Source: Hydrogenophaga sp. NFH-34
GTDB lineage: Bacteria; Pseudomonadota; Gammaproteobacteria; Burkholderiales; Burkholderiaceae_C
Reading direction: 5' to 3'
Assembly: GCF_021401345.1 (NCBI RefSeq)
Contig: NZ_JACBGE010000003.1
Coordinates: forward strand, 214,483-278,482
DNA: 64,000 nucleotides
Shown here: positions 15,891 to 28,014 of the stretch, one piece after another
Layout: each line of letters starts with the position of its first letter
How positions within the stretch are numbered: the first letter of the stretch is position 1
Notes under the pieces: generated by a model
The model's input: the letters and a program-made list of their open reading frames with translations, nothing else
Database searches by the model: none
What the model was told of the DNA's origin: nothing
Made by a program: the position numbers and the translations under genes

Positions 15891-16939
15891 GCAGCGGCCT
15901 CCTTTCGCGCGGTGCCGGTGGCCACGCGCACCGGCACCGGCCCGGTCGAGGCGCCCCGGTGTGCACCGGAACGGCGTTTGCGCAGGTCGACGAAACGCAC
16001 CACCGCATCGGCCAGATCGTCGTCGGTGGACAGCTCCAGCGCATCCACGCCGGCACGGGCCAGGCTTTCGCGCAAGACCGCTTCGCGCTGGGCGGCGATG
16101 CGGGCGAAGCGCTGGCGAAAGCCGCGGTCGTGCGTGTCCACCAGCAGCTGTTCGCCGGTTTCGGCATCGCGCAGGGTCAGCAGCCCGAGGTCGGGCAGTT
16201 CAAGTTCGAGCGGGTCGAGCAGGCGCACCGCGACCACGTCGTGCCGGCGCGCCAGTTCACCCAGCGGCTGCTCCCAGCCGGGCTCGCTGATGAAGTCGGA
16301 CACCACAAACACCGTGCTGCGCTGGCGCACCGTGTGCGTGGCGGCGCGCAGCAGGTCGGCCAGCCGCGTGGGGCCGTGCGGCGGCGCCTTGCCAGCGGAG
16401 ACTGCGGGTGCCTCGGGCCCGAGCATCTGCATCAGGCGCAGCACCTGCCCCCGCCCGCCCCGTGCCGGCAACACGGCGTGCACCGCCGCCTGCCCGCGCC
16501 CCCCGTAGAGGGCGGCGCCGACCCGGTTGCCATGGCGGGTGATGAGCCGCGCCAGCACCCCCACAAAGCCCTGCAGCACCTCGCGCTTGCGCTGCTCACC
16601 GGAACCGAAATCGACCGAGGGGCTGAGGTCGAGCAGGAACCAGGCCGCCATCTCGCGGTCTTCGGTGAACACGCGCACGTGCGGCTGCTGCAGGCGCGCG
16701 GTCACGTTCCAGTCGATGTGGCGCACGTCGTCGTGCAACTGGTATTCGCGCAGGTCGGCCAAGTCCAGCCCGGTGCCGCGCATCAGCGTGCGGTAATCGC
16801 CCTGCAACAGGCCGTCGAGCCGGCGGATCACCGTCCATTCGAGCCGGCGCAGCAGGGCTTCGGTGCGGCCGTTGTCTGCGGCCTGCGGCGGCACGGGCGG
16901 CGCGGCGGGAGGGGCCTGGCGGCGGCGGAACAGCCCCAT
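15887..16939 (-). CDS. DUF58 domain protein
   Basis: A 350-residue protein. The DUF58 signature LREYQLHDDVRHIDWNVTAR lies at about 63-82 and is followed by a VWA-like fold whose MIDAS is degenerate (LLDLSPSVDFG), so metal binding is uncertain. The N-terminal 25 residues are Pro/Ala-rich and no membrane segment is seen, unlike many DUF58 proteins. The gene starts 1 base after the moxR stop and overlaps the VWA gene by 4 bases. DUF58 proteins nearly always accompany MoxR AAA+ ATPases and are thought to be partners or substrates. Confidence 0.9.
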   Translation of the reverse strand: MGLFRRRQAPPAAPPVPPQAADNGRTEALLRRLEWTVIRRLDGLLQGDYRTLMRGTGLDLADLREYQLHDDVRHIDWNVTARLQQPHVRVFTEDREMAAWFLLDLSPSVDFGSGEQRKREVLQGFVGVLARLITRHGNRVGAALYGGRGQAAVHAVLPARGGRGQVLRLMQMLGPEAPAVSAGKAPPHGPTRLADLLRAATHTVRQRSTVFVVSDFISEPGWEQPLGELARRHDVVAVRLLDPLELELPDLGLLTLRDAETGEQLLVDTHDRGFRQRFARIAAQREAVLRESLARAGVDALELSTDDDLADAVVRFVDLRKRRSGAHRGASTGPVPVRVATGTARKEAAA

Positions 16940-16940
16940 C

Positions 16941-17942
16941 TCAGGCCGCCTTGCGTTCGGGCGCCAGCGGCTTGGCCGGTGGCAGCACGGTTTTCATGAT
17001 GCGCGCCACCAGCGCGTCGCCGTCGAGCCCTTCGGACAGGCCTTCGTAGGACAGCACCACGCGGTGGCGCAGCACGTCGGGCACCAGATCGACCATGTCT
17101 TCCGGCAGCGCATAGCTGCGGCCCCGCAGCAGCGCCAGCGCACGCGCGCCCTCCACCAGCCCGATGGTGGCACGCGGGCTGGCGCCATAGGTGATGAGCC
17201 GCGCCATGTCCTTCAGGCCGTGCCGCTCCGGCGTGCGGGTCGCCGATACGAGGCGCACCGCGTACTGCACCAGCGACGGGTCCACGTACACATCGCGGCA
17301 CTGGCGCTGCAGGTCGGCCAGCTGGGCGGTGGTCGCCACCGGTTGCACCTCCAGGCGCGGTCCCGTGACACGTTCGACGATGACGTACTCCTCCTCGTCG
17401 GTCGGGTAGTCCACCAGCACTTTCATCATGAAGCGGTCCACCTGCGCCTCGGGCAGCGGGTAAGTGCCTTCGGTCTCGATGGGGTTCTGCGTGGCCATGA
17501 CGAGGAAGGGGTCGGGCACCTGGTGCGTTTCGCCGGCGATGGTGACCTGCCGCTCCTGCATCACCTCCAGCAGGGCGCTCTGCACCTTGGCCGGCGCGCG
17601 GTTGATTTCGTCGGCCAGCAGCAGGTTGGCGAACACCGGACCCAGCGCGGTGGCGAACTCGCCCGTCTTCTGGTTGTAGATGCGCGTGCCCACCAGATCG
17701 GCCGGCACCAGGTCGGGGGTGAACTGGATGCGCTTGAAGCGGCCCTGCACCGCCCCCGCCAGGGTCTTGACGGTCAACGTCTTGGCCAGCCCGGGCACCC
17801 CCTCGACCAGCAGATGCCCCTGCGCCAGCATGGCCACCATCACGCGTTCGAGAAAACGGTCCTGGCCCACCACCACGCGCTTGACCTCGTAGAGGATCTG
17901 TTCCATGAGTTGCGCGTGGTCGGGGGAAGTGTGTTCGCTCAT
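16941..17942 (-). CDS. MoxR family AAA+ ATPase
   Basis: A 333-residue ATPase. Walker A is GVPGLAKT at 48-55, Walker B LLLADEINRAP at about 107-117, and sensor 1 lies in MATQNPIETEGTYPLPEAQ. The C-terminal lid (AAA_lid_2) shows YGASPRATIGLVEGARALAL. MoxR ATPases act as chaperone-like factors with VWA proteins. It is co-transcribed with the DUF58 and VWA genes and follows the HtrA-like protease gene by 17 bases. This puts a protease at the head of a four-gene unit. Confidence 0.93.
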   Translation of the reverse strand: MSEHTSPDHAQLMEQILYEVKRVVVGQDRFLERVMVAMLAQGHLLVEGVPGLAKTLTVKTLAGAVQGRFKRIQFTPDLVPADLVGTRIYNQKTGEFATALGPVFANLLLADEINRAPAKVQSALLEVMQERQVTIAGETHQVPDPFLVMATQNPIETEGTYPLPEAQVDRFMMKVLVDYPTDEEEYVIVERVTGPRLEVQPVATTAQLADLQRQCRDVYVDPSLVQYAVRLVSATRTPERHGLKDMARLITYGASPRATIGLVEGARALALLRGRSYALPEDMVDLVPDVLRHRVVLSYEGLSEGLDGDALVARIMKTVLPPAKPLAPERKAA

Positions 17943-17959
17943 GCAGCGCTCCTGGAGGT

Positions 17960-18871
17960 TCAGAAAGGGGGAAGGCCGGCCGCCGCCGCAGCGCTCTCGA
18001 TCGGCACGGCAAAACCGATGCCGACAAAGGTGCGGTGGCTGGTGGGGTTGAGGATGCCGGTGACGATGCCCACCACCTCGCCGTCCATGGTGACCAGCGG
18101 CCCGCCCGAATTGCCGGGGTTGGCCGCCGCGTCGAACTGGATGAGGTTCTCGATGTCCTGCTGCCCCTCGGGCGCACGGAACGAGCGGCCGAAACCCGAG
18201 ATCACCCCGGCCGAGGTGGACGGGCCGATGCCGAAGGGGTAGCCCACCGCCACCACCTGGTCGCCGGGCAGCAGGTCACCGGTGCCCCGCAGCGTGGCCG
18301 CGTGCAGGTCGTCGGGCAGCGTGTGGGCCTGCAGCACGGCCAGGTCGTTCTGGGGTTGCACGGTGGTGACGGTGGCGCCGGATTCGGAGCCGTCGGCAAA
18401 CACCAGGCGCAGGCGCTCGGCCGACTGCACCACGTGCAGGTTGGTCAGGATCAGGCCGGTGTCGACGATCACGACCCCGGTGCCGACACTCTGCTCCACC
18501 TCTTCACCCTTGCGGTTGTTCGCGAAGGACTCGACACGCACCACGGCGGGGCGGATCTTGGCCGCAGCGCGCGCGGCCGCCGAAGGCAAGTTCTGCGTGG
18601 TGAGGGTGCGCAGGACCGCGGCGTCGATGTCCTTTTGCGTGAGCGCGCGCGGGCCCTGCGCGCGCTGCCACCAGACACTGGCCGCCAGCAACGCTGCCAG
18701 CAGCAGCAGGGCCACCCAGAGCCCCCGCACATCGGTCAGCCAGCGGCGCCAGCGCCCGCGCACAGGGGCCGGTGCCGCCATCCCATCGGCAGGCACGGCC
18801 ACGGCCGGCTCCCCGGGAACCGGCGCCGGGCCGGAGCGGGCGGAGGGGCTGTAGAGGGCTGGCTTGCGCAT
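17960..18871 (-). CDS. S1C (HtrA/DegP-like) serine protease without PDZ domain
   Basis: A 303-residue trypsin-like protease anchored by one membrane segment (about residues 50-66) after a Pro/Ala-rich cytoplasmic tail, so the catalytic domain faces the periplasm. The triad is His146 (LTNLHVV), Asp176 (QNDLAVL) and Ser255 (NPGNSGGPLV). The chain stops directly after the protease fold (ending AAAAAGLPPF), so the PDZ domains of DegP/DegS are missing. It lies 17 bases upstream of moxR on the same strand. A role in processing envelope targets of the MoxR-VWA system is inference. Confidence 0.9.
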   Translation of the reverse strand: MRKPALYSPSARSGPAPVPGEPAVAVPADGMAAPAPVRGRWRRWLTDVRGLWVALLLLAALLAASVWWQRAQGPRALTQKDIDAAVLRTLTTQNLPSAAARAAAKIRPAVVRVESFANNRKGEEVEQSVGTGVVIVDTGLILTNLHVVQSAERLRLVFADGSESGATVTTVQPQNDLAVLQAHTLPDDLHAATLRGTGDLLPGDQVVAVGYPFGIGPSTSAGVISGFGRSFRAPEGQQDIENLIQFDAAANPGNSGGPLVTMDGEVVGIVTGILNPTSHRTFVGIGFAVPIESAAAAAGLPPF

Positions 18872-18936
18872 GGCAACTCCCTGCAGGGCGCCCGGCGGGC
18901 GCGTGGCTCACATCATGCCGCCTTGCGGCGCTGCGC

Positions 18937-21711
<2,775 letters not shown>

Positions 21712-21845
21712 GGCGGGCTCCTTTGATCGTGGGGGCGCCCCCGGCGGGCACCATGACCCTATTGTGGACAGCGGCAATGCCTGCGTGCGGCATACGGGTA
21801 TAGCCCGGCCGCCCCAACAGCCAATGCGGGACAATTCACCCCCTG

Positions 21846-23225
21846 ATGAAAGCCCCCGAACTGCTCCTGCCCGCCGGCTCGCTGCACCGCATGCGCGCCG
21901 CCTACAACTTCGGCGCCGACGCGGTGTACGCCGGCCAGCCGCGCTATTCCCTGCGCGCGCGCAACAACGAATTCCGGCTCGAACAGATCGCCGAGGGCAT
22001 TGGCGAAGCGCACCGGCGCGGCAAGAAGTTCTTTGTCACCAGCAACCTGATCGCCCACAACGACAAGCTGCGCACCTACCTGCGCGACCTGCAGCCGGTG
22101 GTCGAACTCAGGCCCGACGCGCTCATCATGGCCGACGCCGGCCTGATCATGCTGGTGCGCGAGCAGATGGAAAAGGGCCTCTGGCCCGAGGTGCCGATCC
22201 ACCTTTCGGTGCAAGCCAACACCACCAACAGCGCCGCGGTGAAGTTCTGGCAGAAGCAAGGGATCAGCCGCATCATCCTGTCGCGCGAACTCAGCCTGGA
22301 CGAGGTGCAGGCGATCCGCAACGACTGCCCGGACATCGAACTCGAAGTCTTCGTGCACGGCGCCCTGTGCATCGCCTACTCCGGCCGCTGCCTGCTGTCG
22401 GGCTACTTCAACCGCCGCGACCCCAACCAGGGCACCTGCACCAACGCCTGCCGCTGGGAATACAAGACCCAGGCCGCCACCACCGACACCGACACCGGCG
22501 ACGCCGCCCCCGTGGCCAAGCTCGACGGCTTCAACTTCGCGCAGGAAGACGAGGAAGCCGCGAGCGCGTTTTCCACCACGGGCTCGGGCCAGCGCCACCC
22601 GGAGGCCAACAAGGTCTGGCTGATCGAGGAAGCCGGTCGCCCCGGCGAGCTGATGCCCATCATGGAAGACGAGCACGGCACCTACATCATGAACAGCAAG
22701 GACCTGCGCGCGGTCGAGCACGTGGGCAAGCTGGCCGCCATGGGCATCGACTCGCTCAAGATCGAAGGTCGCACCAAGAGCCACTACTACGTGGCGCGCA
22801 CCGCGCAGGTCTACCGCCGCGCCATCGACGACGCCGTGGCCGGCAAGCCCTTCAACCCCGAGCTGCTGCTGGAGCTGGAAGGCCTGTCCAACCGCGGCTA
22901 CACCGGCGGCCTGATGGAGCGCCGCCCGGCGCAGGACTACCAGAACTACATCACCGGCCACAGCGAAAGCCACCGCAGCCAGTTCGTGGGCGAGGTGCTG
23001 CAGGTGCGCGAAGACGGCTGGGCCGAGGTGGAAACCAAGAACCGCTTCGCTGTCGGCGACCGGCTGGAAGTCATTCACCCCAGCGGCAACCGCATCGTGC
23101 AGCTGGACGCGATGCAGAACCAGGACGGCGCCGCCATCGACGTCGCCCAGGGCAGCCCGGTCAAGGTCTGGGTACCGCTGGCCGCGCCCAGCGAAGGCGC
23201 ACTGATCGCCCGATTGATGGCCTGA
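21846..23225 (+). CDS. trhP: U32 family protein TrhP (tRNA 5-hydroxyuridine biosynthesis; YegQ-like)
   Basis: A 459-residue protein of the peptidase U32 family in the YegQ/TrhP subgroup, which forms 5-hydroxyuridine at tRNA position 34 with prephenate as oxygen-donor precursor. The U32 signature is visible at about 165-205: [20 protein letters not shown], then [17 protein letters not shown] cysteines for an Fe-S cluster. The C-terminal beta-barrel domain is present. It is divergent from acnA with 134 bases between starts. The -10-like GACAAT at 21829-21834 would place the transcript start about 5 bases before the ATG. Confidence 0.9.
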   Translation: MKAPELLLPAGSLHRMRAAYNFGADAVYAGQPRYSLRARNNEFRLEQIAEGIGEAHRRGKKFFVTSNLIAHNDKLRTYLRDLQPVVELRPDALIMADAGLIMLVREQMEKGLWPEVPIHLSVQANTTNSAAVKFWQKQGISRIILSRELSLDEVQAIRNDCPDIELEVFVHGALCIAYSGRCLLSGYFNRRDPNQGTCTNACRWEYKTQAATTDTDTGDAAPVAKLDGFNFAQEDEEAASAFSTTGSGQRHPEANKVWLIEEAGRPGELMPIMEDEHGTYIMNSKDLRAVEHVGKLAAMGIDSLKIEGRTKSHYYVARTAQVYRRAIDDAVAGKPFNPELLLELEGLSNRGYTGGLMERRPAQDYQNYITGHSESHRSQFVGEVLQVREDGWAEVETKNRFAVGDRLEVIHPSGNRIVQLDAMQNQDGAAIDVAQGSPVKVWVPLAAPSEGALIARLMA

Positions 23226-23252
23226 GCCCCCACGCTCCACCGCTGTGTGGGT

Positions 23253-23276
23253 CGCTGGCTCCCAAGGGGGCCAGCG
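23253..23276. terminator. hairpin between convergent genes, candidate bidirectional terminator
   Basis: CGCTGGC at 23253-23259 pairs with GCCAGCG at 23270-23276, and the stem continues inward with CCC/GGG across a bulged T and an AAG loop. It lies between the stops of trhP (23225) and the M48 protease (23300). There is no U-tract. The surrounding C5/G5-rich sequence resembles GC-rich intergenic elements seen again at 51251-51330. Confidence 0.45.
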
Positions 23277-23299
23277 GCGGGTCAGCCTGAGCCGCTCGC

Positions 23300-24433
23300 T
23301 CAGCGCGCCGCGTCGCGGAAGAAGCTGATCCGATCGGCGTCCGCCGGGTGCGAGGCGAAGCCCAGGCCCCAGAGCCTGCCTTGCTGCGGTTGCTCGGAAG
23401 TGGCTGGCTCTGCACACACCACCTCGGTCTCGGCCGGTTCCGGTTGAAGCAGTTCATCGCCACAGCGCTTGAACAGCGCGAAGCGTTCGAACAGCCGGAT
23501 CATCAGCGCCGGCGACAGGCCCCCATCGCGCAGCACCGTGGCGGCGTAAGCGTCGGCCTCGCGCTCGGCTTCGCGCGAATAGTGGGCCTGCCCCAGCCAC
23601 AGCGGCACCGTCGCCAGCACCCCGCTGTAGTCGCCCCAGAGCGCCGAAGCGGCAAACCCCAGCACCCCGATCTGTACCAGCATGCGCACCCCGTGCCGGT
23701 GCTGCACATGGCCGAGTTCGTGCGCCAGCACGCCGGCAATCACCTCGGTGTCGTGTTGCAGCAGCCGGGCCATGTCGTCGGTCAGCAGCAGGATGCCGCC
23801 CGGCAGTGCCAACGCGTTGGGGCCGATGTCCTCGCTGTGGCGGATCAGCAGGCGCGCGGGGCGCACGCTCACACCGCGCGCCGCCTGCGCCGCCGTGTGC
23901 GCCCGTTGCACCTGCTGCCAGGCCCGCTCGATCGCCTGCTGCTGGGCCTCGGCGAGTTGGCTGGGCTGCATGAGATCACCCACCTGGGCCAGCACCGCCT
24001 CGCCGATCTGGCGCTCGGCAGCGTCGGGAAAACGGTCGGCGATCACCCGGGCCGCCCACGGCAGCCCCCAGACGTAGCCGCTCGCGCACAGCGCCACCAG
24101 CAGGCACAGGCTCAACACCACCCCGCGCCAGCTCTGCTGCAGCCGGACAACGGGCGATTCGGACTGGCCCCCGGCACGCACCCAGGCGTCCCAGGCCGCG
24201 GCGTCGGTGGACTGGATGCTGCCCCCGTCGGGCAACAGGGCGATGCGCGGGCCGCGCCGCGTGCGTTCCGGCCATTGCACGCGCCGGGCCTCGATCTGGC
24301 GCGGCGCCTCGGCCGCGTCGATGTGCAGCCAGCCGTCCGTCAACCGGGCCCGCACCGCCTGGGCCCGGTTGCTGCGGCCATCGAAGTAGCGGACGTTCAG
24401 CCCCTCGTCCGGTACGGGTGGTCGGTGCTCCAT
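23300..24433 (-). CDS. M48 family zinc metalloprotease, membrane-anchored
   Basis: A 377-residue protein with an N-terminal cytosolic domain of about 100 residues, one or two membrane segments (about 103-125), and a C-terminal M48 peptidase domain. The zinc motif HELGH is at 238-242 (His238, Glu239, His242), with the third ligand Glu in the later EREADAYAATVL segment. This matches the M48 / Oma1-like proteases paired with YjgN-type proteins. The gene starts 12 bases downstream of the YjgN-like gene on the same strand, so they are co-transcribed. The substrate is unknown. Confidence 0.88.
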   Translation of the reverse strand: MEHRPPVPDEGLNVRYFDGRSNRAQAVRARLTDGWLHIDAAEAPRQIEARRVQWPERTRRGPRIALLPDGGSIQSTDAAAWDAWVRAGGQSESPVVRLQQSWRGVVLSLCLLVALCASGYVWGLPWAARVIADRFPDAAERQIGEAVLAQVGDLMQPSQLAEAQQQAIERAWQQVQRAHTAAQAARGVSVRPARLLIRHSEDIGPNALALPGGILLLTDDMARLLQHDTEVIAGVLAHELGHVQHRHGVRMLVQIGVLGFAASALWGDYSGVLATVPLWLGQAHYSREAEREADAYAATVLRDGGLSPALMIRLFERFALFKRCGDELLQPEPAETEVVCAEPATSEQPQQGRLWGLGFASHPADADRISFFRDAAR

Positions 24434-24445
24434 GCGCGCGCCAGC

Positions 24446-25609
24446 TCAGAGGCCCATGTCGAGACCGAACAGGTCGCCCGCGGCCTCGCCGGCGGCCTCA
24501 CCCGGCTGCTCATGTTTCGCCGCTGCCAGGGCCTCCATGTCGATGACGCTGCGGATGTGCACCGCCTCCAGCCGCAGGCGCGCCACCGCGACCTTGGCAA
24601 ACGGCCAGTACAGCCCCAGGGTGAGCGCGATCAGCAGACCGTTCTTGAAACCCAGCAGCAACAAACGGCGAAAGCCAAGCTGGCTGATGAAACGCATCTG
24701 CGCATTGCCGGTTTTGGTCCAGACCAGGTTCTGCAGGCGCGCGGTGAGCCAGGGACCGATCACGAAAAACATCAGCAAGCCGGCTCCGGCAAACAGCATC
24801 GGCAGCACGCGGAACAGCACCCACAGCACACCGTCCCAGGCGATCCCACCAGCGAAACGGAGCCCGACATACAGCATGCTCAGTCCCACCAGCGCCAGCA
24901 GCACCAACAGGGGCTTGAGCGCGATCAGGTAGAAAGCGCCCAGCCCGGCGCGAAAGTCGGTCTGCAGGCCCGCATAGCTGTAGTGCCGGTGCTGGTAGGC
25001 CTTCATGCGCCAGAACAGCCACGGCAGGGTCAGCAGAAACAGCAGCAGCGCCCCGCCAAAGGCCCCTGCCCACCACGCGGGCGGCGTCGCGTCCGGGTCT
25101 TCGGGAAGGGCAAAAGACAGCAGCACGAGCGGCAAGGCCGCCAGGAACGACGGCAGTTGCGTCAGATAGGCATCGCGCAGCGAGCCCACGAAGCGAAAAC
25201 GCAGGCCCCGCCAACTGGTGTTGCCCAGGCGAAAGGCCAGCGACGAGCGCCACAGCGCCGGCCACAGCGCGGCCAGCGCCACGAACGCCACCAGTCCCGC
25301 GATCGCGGAGAAGCTGCTGGCCCAGTTGTAGAGCACGAACAGCACCCCGACCAGCACCCAGCCCTTGAACATCTGCCGGGCCTCGCCGTGAAAGCCCAGC
25401 GGATCGCCATCCACCAGGGTGTTGGCCCAGAAATAGCGCAGCCGCCGCACCTTGGCCCAGGGCCAATACAGACCCAGGGTGACGAAAAGCAGCAGCAGGT
25501 TGACGATCCAGATGCGGAAGTACTCGCTCCCCGAGCCCGTGAAGGTGATGGGCAGATGCCGCACGGTGGCAGCGCCCGCCGATGGGGCGTGGTTGTTTGG
25601 AAAAGGCAT
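24446..25609 (-). CDS. YjgN family (DUF898) membrane protein
   Basis: A 387-residue polytopic inner-membrane protein. The repeated DUF898 motif occurs at the N-terminus (FRIWIVNLLLLFVTLGLYWP) and again near the C-terminus (ALTLGLYWPFAKV), indicating an internal duplication. About eight to ten membrane segments can be counted. The ATG at 25609 is the first start next to the conserved ITFTGSGSEYFRIW segment; an upstream extension would add a low-complexity tail. Function is unknown; it is regularly encoded beside an M48 protease, as here. Confidence 0.88.
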   Translation of the reverse strand: MPFPNNHAPSAGAATVRHLPITFTGSGSEYFRIWIVNLLLLFVTLGLYWPWAKVRRLRYFWANTLVDGDPLGFHGEARQMFKGWVLVGVLFVLYNWASSFSAIAGLVAFVALAALWPALWRSSLAFRLGNTSWRGLRFRFVGSLRDAYLTQLPSFLAALPLVLLSFALPEDPDATPPAWWAGAFGGALLLFLLTLPWLFWRMKAYQHRHYSYAGLQTDFRAGLGAFYLIALKPLLVLLALVGLSMLYVGLRFAGGIAWDGVLWVLFRVLPMLFAGAGLLMFFVIGPWLTARLQNLVWTKTGNAQMRFISQLGFRRLLLLGFKNGLLIALTLGLYWPFAKVAVARLRLEAVHIRSVIDMEALAAAKHEQPGEAAGEAAGDLFGLDMGL

Positions 25610-25710
25610 GTGACAGCAAGACAGTGGTGACAGAGCGCGCATTGTGCCCGCCAGGAACCCAGGCACGGCCCACGCCCTGCCGCCCACCCCGCACCCCTGT
25701 CACCCGGGTC

Positions 25711-26112
25711 TCAGGCCATCGCGAGACGCTGCGCTCCGCGTGCCCCCGCCCATTCCAGCTCGGCCATGACCAGCACCACCAGCGCCTGCGCCAGCACCCA
25801 GCCCAACCCCAGCCCCGTCAATGGCAGACCGGCCCCGAAAGCCAGCCAGAGACTGGCGGCGACCCAGGCGAAGTTGCCGGCGGCCAGCAGCCGGACACCG
25901 CCCACTGGCGGTTCGGTCCGGGCCGCGAGCCAGCCGGCGGTGGACGCCGCCACGATCACAATCAGCGCCGTCACTTGCAGCCAGTTGGCGGGAATGCCGG
26001 TCCAGGTGGACAACGACCCGGCCAGCGCCAGGTGGGACAGGCCCAGGCCGATGCCGCAGGCGGCATCGAGCCCAAGCACACGGCGCAGGGTGGACACAGA
26101 GACGGTGAACAT
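25711..26112 (-). CDS. small membrane protein of unknown function
   Basis: A 133-residue protein with four predicted membrane segments (about 15-33, 46-62, 74-92, 100-118) separated by short loops. I do not recognise the family. It is divergent from a helix-turn-helix regulator that starts 109 bases away at 26222, so its expression is probably controlled by that regulator. An SD-like AAGGAG lies upstream of the ATG at 26112. It could be a small integral sensor or permease-like protein, but nothing in the sequence decides this. Confidence 0.7.
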   Translation of the reverse strand: MFTVSVSTLRRVLGLDAACGIGLGLSHLALAGSLSTWTGIPANWLQVTALIVIVAASTAGWLAARTEPPVGGVRLLAAGNFAWVAASLWLAFGAGLPLTGLGLGWVLAQALVVLVMAELEWAGARGAQRLAMA

Positions 26113-26221
26113 GGTGGACTCCTTGAAAAACGATGGGAGCCCGATGCTCCGGCGACCCGGGCATGGCGTCCATGACCTGCGAGGTCATGACATCGACACG
26201 CGGACCGCCTACGATGGCGGC

Positions 26222-27037
26222 ATGAACGCCCACCCCGCCGTCCGCCGTGTTGCCGTCGGCGATCACCTGCGCCACTGGCGCCAGCAGCGCCGCCTGAGCC
26301 AGCAGGATCTGGCCTTCGACGCCGGCCTGTCCACACGGCACCTGAGCTGCGTGGAGACCGGCAAGGCCAGCCCCAGCCGCGAACTGGTGCTGCGCCTGTG
26401 CGAGCACCTCTCGGTGCCGCTGCGCGAGCGCAACGCCTGGCTGGTGGCGGCCGGTTTTGCGCCGATGTACCGAGAGCACCGGCTCGACGATCCCCCGCTG
26501 CAGGCGGCGCGGCAGGCGGTGCAGCACATCCTGGACCGCCACGAACCCTGGCCCGCCGTGGCCTTCGACCGGCACTGGAACCTGGTGCTGTCCAACCGCA
26601 TGGTGGTGCCGCTGCTGGCCGGCGTCGACCCGGCCCTGCTGGTGCCGCCCGTGAACCTGCTGCGCGTGAGCCTGCACCCGGGCGGCCTGGCGCCACGCAT
26701 CGCCAACCTGCACCAGTGGCGCGAACACCTGTTCGCGCGCCTGCAGCAGCAACTGCACACCACCGGCGACGCCGGGCTGGCGGCCCTGCTGCAGGAGCTG
26801 CAGGCCTATCCGGACCAGCCGCCCGAGCAGATCCGCCGCCTGGACGGCGAGCACCCGGGCGTGCTGATGCCTTTCCTGGTGCACACCCCGACCGGCGTGC
26901 TGCACCTCATCAGCACCACCACGGTGTTCGGCTCGCCCACCGACATCACCCTGCAGGAGCTGGCGATGGAGACTTTTTTCCCGGGCGACGAAGCCTCTGC
27001 CCAGGCGCTGCGCACACTGGCGCAAACGCTGCCCTGA
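26222..27037 (+). CDS. XRE-family regulator with MmyB-like ligand-binding domain
   Basis: A 271-residue regulator. The N-terminal XRE helix-turn-helix spans about 12-65 (LRHWRQQRRLSQQDLAFDAG...STRHLSCVETGKASPSRE). A C-terminal MmyB-like, PAS-type ligand-binding domain spans about 100-260 (AFDRHWNLVLSNRMVVPLLAG, and the final ELAMETFFPGDEAS). MmyB-like domains can bind fatty-acid-like ligands. The ATG at 26222 starts immediately before the HTH; a longer upstream frame is a low-complexity extension. It is divergent from the small membrane protein gene, its most likely target. Confidence 0.85.
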   Translation: MNAHPAVRRVAVGDHLRHWRQQRRLSQQDLAFDAGLSTRHLSCVETGKASPSRELVLRLCEHLSVPLRERNAWLVAAGFAPMYREHRLDDPPLQAARQAVQHILDRHEPWPAVAFDRHWNLVLSNRMVVPLLAGVDPALLVPPVNLLRVSLHPGGLAPRIANLHQWREHLFARLQQQLHTTGDAGLAALLQELQAYPDQPPEQIRRLDGEHPGVLMPFLVHTPTGVLHLISTTTVFGSPTDITLQELAMETFFPGDEASAQALRTLAQTLP

Positions 27038-27107
27038 AGGCGCCACCGCCCGCATGGCATCGCCCTTGCATGCACCGCAGTCAGTCCACCCACCTCCGGA
27101 GCCTTCC

Positions 27108-28001
27108 ATGAGCATCCGTTCCCCGCTGGTTCCCGCCCTCCTCGCCGCGTGGCTGCTGGGTGCCTTGCCCGCCCATGGCGGCCCGGTACTCGAACGCATC
27201 CGCTCCGAAGGGACCATCACCCTCGCGCACCGCAACGCCTCGGTGCCGTTTTCCTACCTGGACCCGCAAGGGCAGCCCGTCGGTTACGCGCTGGACATCT
27301 GCAAACGCCTGGCCCAGGCGGTGCAACAGAAGCTCGGCCTGAAAACCCTGACCGTGGCCTACCTGCAGGTCACGCCCGCCAACCGGATCGAGGCCGTGGC
27401 CCAGGGCCAGGCGCAGATGGAATGCGGCTCCACCACCAACAACGCCAGCCGGCGTGAGCAGGTCGCGTTCACCATTCCGCACTACATCACGGGGGCCCGC
27501 CTGCTGGTGAAGGCCGACAGCCCGGTGGACCGCATCGACCACCCGCAGCTCAAGAAAGTCGTGTCCACCCGCAGCACCACCCCGCTGGCCGCCTTGCGCC
27601 AGGCGGTGCGCGTGCGGGCGCTGCCCCTGACCATCGTCGAGGCCGACGACCACGAACAGGCGGTGGCGATGGTGGAGAAAGGCCAGGCCGACGCCTTCGC
27701 CATGGACGACGTGCTGCTCTACGGCCTGGCCGCCGGCCGCACCGACCCCAAGGCGCTGAAGGTGGTGGGCCAGTTCCTGACCACCGAGCCGCTGGCCATC
27801 ATGCTGCCCAAGGACGACGAGGCGCTCAAAAAGATCGTGGACGACGAAATGCGCCGCCTGATCTACAGCGGCGAAATCCTGGGCATCTACAGCACCTGGT
27901 TCGAAAAACCGATTCCCCCCAACGGCTCGCCCTTGAACCTGCCGGTCAACTACCTGCTGCGCGACTTCTGGAAGTACCCGACCGACAAGGTCCCGTTCTG
28001 A
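27108..28001 (+). CDS. amino-acid ABC transporter substrate-binding protein (family 3, GltI-like), orphan
   Basis: A 297-residue periplasmic binding protein. The signal peptide covers about residues 1-24 (LVPALLAAWLLGALPAHGG). The mature fold begins with the family 3 pattern LERIRSEGTITLAHRNASVPFSY, and the ligand-binding MECGSTTNN and MDDVLL segments resemble glutamate/aspartate receptors such as GltI. It has a CCGGAG ribosome site before the ATG at 27108. No permease or ATPase genes adjoin it, so it must share a transporter encoded elsewhere. It faces the regA gene convergently. Confidence 0.88.
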   Translation: MSIRSPLVPALLAAWLLGALPAHGGPVLERIRSEGTITLAHRNASVPFSYLDPQGQPVGYALDICKRLAQAVQQKLGLKTLTVAYLQVTPANRIEAVAQGQAQMECGSTTNNASRREQVAFTIPHYITGARLLVKADSPVDRIDHPQLKKVVSTRSTTPLAALRQAVRVRALPLTIVEADDHEQAVAMVEKGQADAFAMDDVLLYGLAAGRTDPKALKVVGQFLTTEPLAIMLPKDDEALKKIVDDEMRRLIYSGEILGIYSTWFEKPIPPNGSPLNLPVNYLLRDFWKYPTDKVPF

Positions 28002-28014
28002 AGCGGGCGCGCGC

